Below, in pieces: positions 59,630 to 64,000 of a stretch of 64,000 nt of DNA; the first letter of the stretch is position 1, and each line of letters opens with the position of its first letter. The translations under genes and the position numbers were made by a program. Below the pieces are notes generated by a model. It searched no databases, was not told the origin of the DNA, and saw only the letters and a list, made by a program, of their open reading frames with translations. Source of the DNA: Lucinisca nassula (lineage: Eukaryota > Mollusca > Bivalvia > Lucinida > Lucinidae); assembly GCA_963580285.1 (NCBI GenBank), contig OY757026.1, forward strand, positions 85,100,651-85,164,650, read 5' to 3'.

Positions 59630-62035
59630 AGGCCGAGAAAAGTGGCTTAGAAAATTTGATTGAGGTTACCTGTGGTGGATGCTAAATTCTCATTTTGGTC
59701 ACTTTAACGTAGACGCATGAAAACGGTGCCAAAACGTGTCCATGCGTGCCAAACAACCTGGGGTAAAATGGGAGTTGTTTCTGTCAAATAGTTTCGGAGA
59801 TATAAGGGCCCAAACTTACGGTACTTTGACCTTCTAAGGGCCATAACTCGAAACACAGAGAACGAAGACAACTCCCATTTTATCCCAGGACACTTGGGTC
59901 AAGGGCGCATCATTTGGCAGCAATTATAAGCCGATTCCATCAAGTCACCTTTGCAACATTTAGACACCTTCGGCATATTGTTGTCCCGCCCAAAACTTTA
60001 GGCCCTTATAACTCGAGTGTTTGTATGGCGATTAAGCTGAAATTTTGCATGCTGCTAGTACACCCCAGTGCCTCGAAGAGTGCAAAATTTCATACTGCTA
60101 CAACACGTATCTTGCGAGTTATAAGCCTTTGAAATTCGAGGAAACTAAACTTTGTGCCTATTAATCGGGAAGACGAAATGAGTTGAAGAGGTGCAGTATG
60201 CCGCTTTCAAAAGGCATTGATGTCGCCTGCCATCGTGCAAAAACTCGCGAACACTGGGGCACTAGAAAGTGCCGAAATAAAGGGCTCATTTTTACATTGA
60301 GGTCTACGGGAAAACCGAATAAAACGCCGCGGCGCAGCCTAGCGGGCGATAACAATAGCGGTTTTTTCACCGTTAGTCCTTCTCAATATAATACACCCTC
60401 GGGGCAAATTACAGATCGCTGCGTTCAATAGAGGCCGAGAAAAGTGGCTTAGAAAATTTGATTGAGGTTACCTGTGGTGGATGCTAAATTCTCATTTTGG
60501 TCACTTTAACGTAGACGCATGAAAACGGTGCCAAAACGTGTCCATGCGTGCCAAACAACCTGTGGTAAAATGGGAGTTGTTTCTGTCAAATAGTTTCGGA
60601 GATATAAGGGCCCAAACTTACGGTACTTTGACCTTCTAAGGGCCATAACTCGAAACACAGAGAACGAAGACAACTCCCATTTTATCCCAGGACACTTGGG
60701 TCAAGGGCGCATCATTTGGCAGCAATTATAAGCCGATTCCATCAAGTCACCTTTGCAACATTTAGACACCTTCGGCATATTGTTGTCCCGCCCAAAACTT
60801 TAGGCCCTTATAACTCAAGTGTTTGTATGGCGATTAAGCTGAAATTTTGCATGCTGCTAGTACACCTCAGTGCCTCGAAGAGTGCAAAATTTCATACTGC
60901 TACAACACGTATCTTGCGAGTTATAAGCCTTTGAAATTCGAGTAAACTAAACTTTGTGCCTATTTCTCGGGAAGACGAAATGAGTTGAAGAGGTGCAGTA
61001 TGCCGCTTTCAAAAGGCATTGGTGTCGCCTGCCATCGTGCAAAAACTCGCGAACACTGGGGCACTAGAAAGTGCCGAAATAAAGGGCTCATTTTTACATT
61101 GAGGTCTACGGGAAAACCGAATAAAACGCCGCGGCGCAGCCTAGAGGGCGATAACAATAGCGGTTTTTTCACCGTTAGTCCTTCTCAATATAATACACCC
61201 TCGGGGCAAATTACAGATCGCTGCGTTCAATAGAGGCCGAGAAAAGTGGCTTAGAAAATTTGATTGAGGTTACCTGTGGTGGATGCTAAATTCTCATTTT
61301 GGTCACTTTAACGTAGACGCATGAAAACGGTGCCAAAACGTGTCCATGCGTGCCAAACAACCTGGGGTAAAATGGGAGTTGTTTCTGTCAAATAGTTTCG
61401 GAGATATAAGGGCCCAAACTTACGGTACTTTGACCTTCTAAGGGCCATAACTCGAAACACAGAGAACGAAGACAACTCCCATTTTATCCCAGGACACTTG
61501 GGTCAAGGGCGCATCATTTGGCAGCAATTATAAGCCGATTCCATCAAGTCACCTTTGCAACATTTAGACACCTTCGGCATATTGTTGTCCCGCCCAAAAC
61601 TTTAGGCCCTTATAACTCGAGTGTTTGTATGGCGATTAAGCTGAGATTTTGCATGCTGCTAGTACTCCCCAGTGCCTCGAAGAGTGCAAAATTTCATACT
61701 GCTACAACACGTATCTTGCGAGTTATAAGCCTTTGAAATTCGAGGAAACTAAACTTTGTGCCTATTTCTCGGGAAGACGAAATGAGCTGAAGAGGTGCAG
61801 TATGCCGCTTTCAAAGGGCATTGATGTCGCCTGCCATCGTGCAAAAACTCGCGAACACTGGGGCACTAGAAAGTGCCGAAATAAAGGGCTCATTTTTACA
61901 TTGAGGTCTACGGGAAAACCGAATAAAACGCCGCGGCGCAGCCTAGAGGGCGATAACAATAGCGGTTTTTTCACCGTTAGTCCTTCTCAATATAATACAC
62001 CCTCGGGGCAAATTACAGATCGCTGCGTTCAATAG
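59630..62035 (+). repeat. 3-unit HOR, copy 1 (U75-U77)
   Basis: Units start at 59630, 60432 and 61234. U75 has caccccag, ctattaatcgg (TAA at 60162-60164) and privately ctagcggg. U76 has cctgtggt (T at 60563), ctcaagtg, cgagtaaac (TAA at 60943-60945) and cattggtgtc. U77 has gctgagatt, tactcccc, gagctgaag and caaagggc. The same order of U75 and U76 markers recurs 2,406 bp on. Confidence 0.86.
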
Positions 62036-64000
62036 AGGCCGAGAAAAGTGGCTTAGAAAATTTGATTGAGGTTACCTGTGGTGGATGCTAAATTCTCATT
62101 TTGGTCACTTTAACGTAGACGCATGAAAACGGTGCCAAAACGTGTCCATGCGTGCCAAACAACCTGGGGTAAAATGGGAGTTGTTTCTGTCAAATAGTTT
62201 CGGAGATATAAGGGCCCAAACTTACGGTACTTTGACCTTCTAAGGGCCATAACTCGAAACACAGAGAACGAAGACAACTCCCATTTTATCCCAGGACACT
62301 TGGGTCAAGGGCGCATCATTTGGCAGCAATTATAAGCCGATTCCATCAAGTCACCTTTGCAACATTTAGACACCTTCGGCATATTGTTGTCCCGCCCAAA
62401 ACTTTAGGCCCTTATAACTCGAGTGTTTGTATGGCGATTAAGCTGAAATTTTGCATGCTGCTAGTACACCCCAGTGCCTCGAAGAGTGCAAAATTTCATA
62501 CTGCTACAACACGTATCTTGCGAGTTATAAGCCTTTGAAATTCGAGGAAACTAAACTTTGTGCCTATTAATCGGGAAGACGAAATGAGTTGAAGAGGTGC
62601 AGTATGCCGCTTTCAAAAGGCATTGATGTCGCCTGCCATCGTGCAAAAACTCGCGAACACTGGGGCACTAGAAAGTGCCGAAATAAAGGGCTCATTTTTA
62701 CATTGAGGTCTACGGGAAAACCGAATAAAACGCCGCGGCGCAGCCTAGAGGGCGATAACAATAGCGGTTTTTTCACCGTTAGTCCTTCTCAATATAATAC
62801 ACCCTCGGGGCAAATTACAGATCGCTGCGTTCAATAGAGGCCGAGAAAAGTGTCTTAGAAAATTTGATTGAGGTTACCTGTGGTGGATGCTAAATTCTCA
62901 TTTTGGTCACTTTAACGTAGACGCATGAAAACGGTGCCAAAACGTGTCCATGCGTGCCAAACAACCTGTGGTAAAATGGGAGTTGTTTCTGTCAAATAGT
63001 TTCGGAGATATAAGGGCCCAAACTTACGGTACTTTGACCTTCTAAGGGCCATAACTCGAAACACAGAGAACGAAGACAACTCCCATTTTATCCCAGGACA
63101 CTTGGGTCAAGGGCGCATCATTTGGCAGCAATTGTAAGCCGATTCCATCAAGTCACCTTTGCAACATTTAGACACCTTCGGCATATTGTTGTCCCGCCCA
63201 AAACTTTAGGCCCTTATAACTCAAGTGTTTGTATGGCGATTAAGCTGAAATTTTGCATGCTGCTAGTACACCTCAGTGCCTCGAAGAGTGCAAAATTTCA
63301 TACTGCTACAACACGTATCTTGCGAGTTATAAGCCTTTGAAATTCGAGTAAACTAAACGTTGTGCCTATTTCTCGGGAAGACGAAATGAGTTGAAGAGGT
63401 GCAGTATGCCGCTTTCAAAAGGCATTGGTGTCGCCTGCCATCGTGCAAAAACTCGCGAACACTGGGGCACTAGAAAGTGCCGAAATAAAGGGCTCATTTT
63501 TACATTGAGGTCTACGGGAAAACCGAATAAAACGCCGCGGCGCAGCCTAGAGGGCGATAACAATAGCGGTTTTTTCACCGTTAGTCCTTCTCAATATAAT
63601 ACACCCTCGGGGCAAATTACAGATCGCTGCGTTCAATAGAGGCCGAGAAAAGTGGCTTAGAAAATTTGATTGAGGTTACCTGTGGTGGATGCTAAATTCT
63701 CATTTTGGTCACTTTAACGTAGACGCATGAAAACGGTGCCAAAACGTGTCCATGCGTGCCAAACAACCTGGGGTAAAATGGGAGTTGTTTCTGTCAAATA
63801 GTTTCGGAGATATAAGGGCCCAAACTTACGGTACTTTGACCTTCTAAGGGCCATAACTCGAAACACAGAGAACGAAGACAACTCCCATTTTATCCCAGGA
63901 CACTTGGGTCAAGGGCGCATCATTTGGCAGCAATTATAAGCCGATTCCATCAAGTCACCTTTGCAACATTTAGACACCTTCGGCATATTGTTGGCCCGCC
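62036..64000 (+). repeat. 3-unit HOR, copy 2 (U78-U80), cut by the window edge
   Basis: Units start at 62036, 62838 and 63640; the last is 361 bp long and truncated by the window. U78 repeats caccccag and TAA at 62568-62570; U79 repeats cctgtggt (T at 62969), ctcaagtg, TAA at 63349-63351 and cattggtgtc, with private attgtaag and aacgttg. The visible part of U80 ends before the markers that distinguish U77, so its match to U77 cannot be tested. It carries ttggccc for ttgtccc (G at 63994). Confidence 0.82.

Larger units (their letters stand above)
1..64000 (+). repeat. 802 bp satellite DNA array, 79 complete head-to-tail units
   Basis: The same 802 bp unit recurs without interruption and always in the same orientation. 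With the phase set at a recurring TAG (ends at 273, 1076, 1879, 2681, 3485 and so on) there are 79 full units, 273 bp of one at the left and 361 bp at the right. Length variants are few: 803 bp units U1, U2, U11, U45, U46, U48 and U50 carry TTTT instead of TTT in the motif cacctttgcaac; U4 is 804 bp, U6 is 802 bp by a gain and a loss, U60 is 801 bp. Units differ from one another by only a few bases each, and rare variants recur at multiples of the unit length, which is the signature of unequal exchange or conversion. Known: such arrays are heterochromatic satellites in eukaryotes. Inferred: genomic location is unknown and both array ends lie outside the window. Confidence 0.98.

Noticed and set aside
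1..64000. CRISPR array
   Set aside because: The repeat is 802 bp with no short repeat and spacer alternation; all of the unit is conserved.
1..64000. Tandem RNA gene cluster (5S rRNA, spliced leader, tRNA, snRNA)
   Set aside because: I looked for 5S, tRNA box and nematode spliced-leader sequence and saw none. Only weak partial matches to an A box (tggcttag) or B box occur.
1..64000. Telomeric repeats or array edge
   Set aside because: No run of a telomere-like hexamer or other simple repeat is present; both window ends are inside satellite units.
1..64000. Rolling-circle or assembly artefact of a single 802 bp circle
   Set aside because: Units carry reproducible, position-specific variants arranged in HORs of several sizes, which copying one template would not give. 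Local assembly errors between nearly identical units such as U16-U27 cannot be excluded without reads.

Overview
The whole 64 kb window is one tandem satellite DNA array. A unit of about 802 bp repeats head to tail from the first base to the last: 79 complete units plus a 273 bp partial unit at the left edge and a 361 bp partial unit at the right edge. Almost all units are 802 bp; a few are 801, 803 or 804 bp because of single-base indels. Base composition of one counted unit is about 45% G+C with about 40 CpG sites. I see no unique sequence, conventional gene, rRNA, tRNA, CRISPR array or inserted transposon. An array this long, this homogeneous and with higher-order structure is typical of eukaryotic heterochromatin (centromeric, pericentromeric, subtelomeric or sex-chromosome satellite). 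The sequence does not let me name the species or the chromosomal position; an invertebrate animal is only a weak guess.

The units are numbered here U0 to U80, each ending at the same TAG triplet (U0 ends at 273, U1 = 274-1076, and so on). Neighbouring units differ by only a handful of bases, but the differences are shared in patterns that reveal higher-order repeats (HORs) of changing size. U1-U11 (274-9100) is a relatively heterogeneous zone with most of the indels. U12-U36 (9101-29150) is built from a few recurring unit types and contains an almost perfect 6-unit (4,812 bp) tandem duplication, U16-U21 and U22-U27. U37-U39 are near consensus. U40-U43 (31557-34764) reappear 12,836 bp further on as U56-U59 (44393-47600); between them lie dimeric patterns (U45-U48, U52-U54). 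U60-U64 (47601-51609) is an island of units with many private changes. U66-U71 is a trimer repeated twice, U71-U74 a dimer repeated twice, and U75-U80 another trimer repeated twice up to the window edge.

Inside each unit there is recurrent secondary structure: a 133 bp inverted repeat with 22 bp arms that resembles a small foldback or MITE-like insertion, and a 121 bp nested palindrome with two pairs of perfect arms placed symmetrically. Variation between units is visibly concentrated in and around the nested palindrome. Several open frames recur in every unit (72, 128 and, on the minus strand, 70 codons), but all start at TTG or GTG, overlap one another in different frames, and are broken by stops or frameshifts in a scattered set of units. 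I read them as by-products of low divergence rather than genes.
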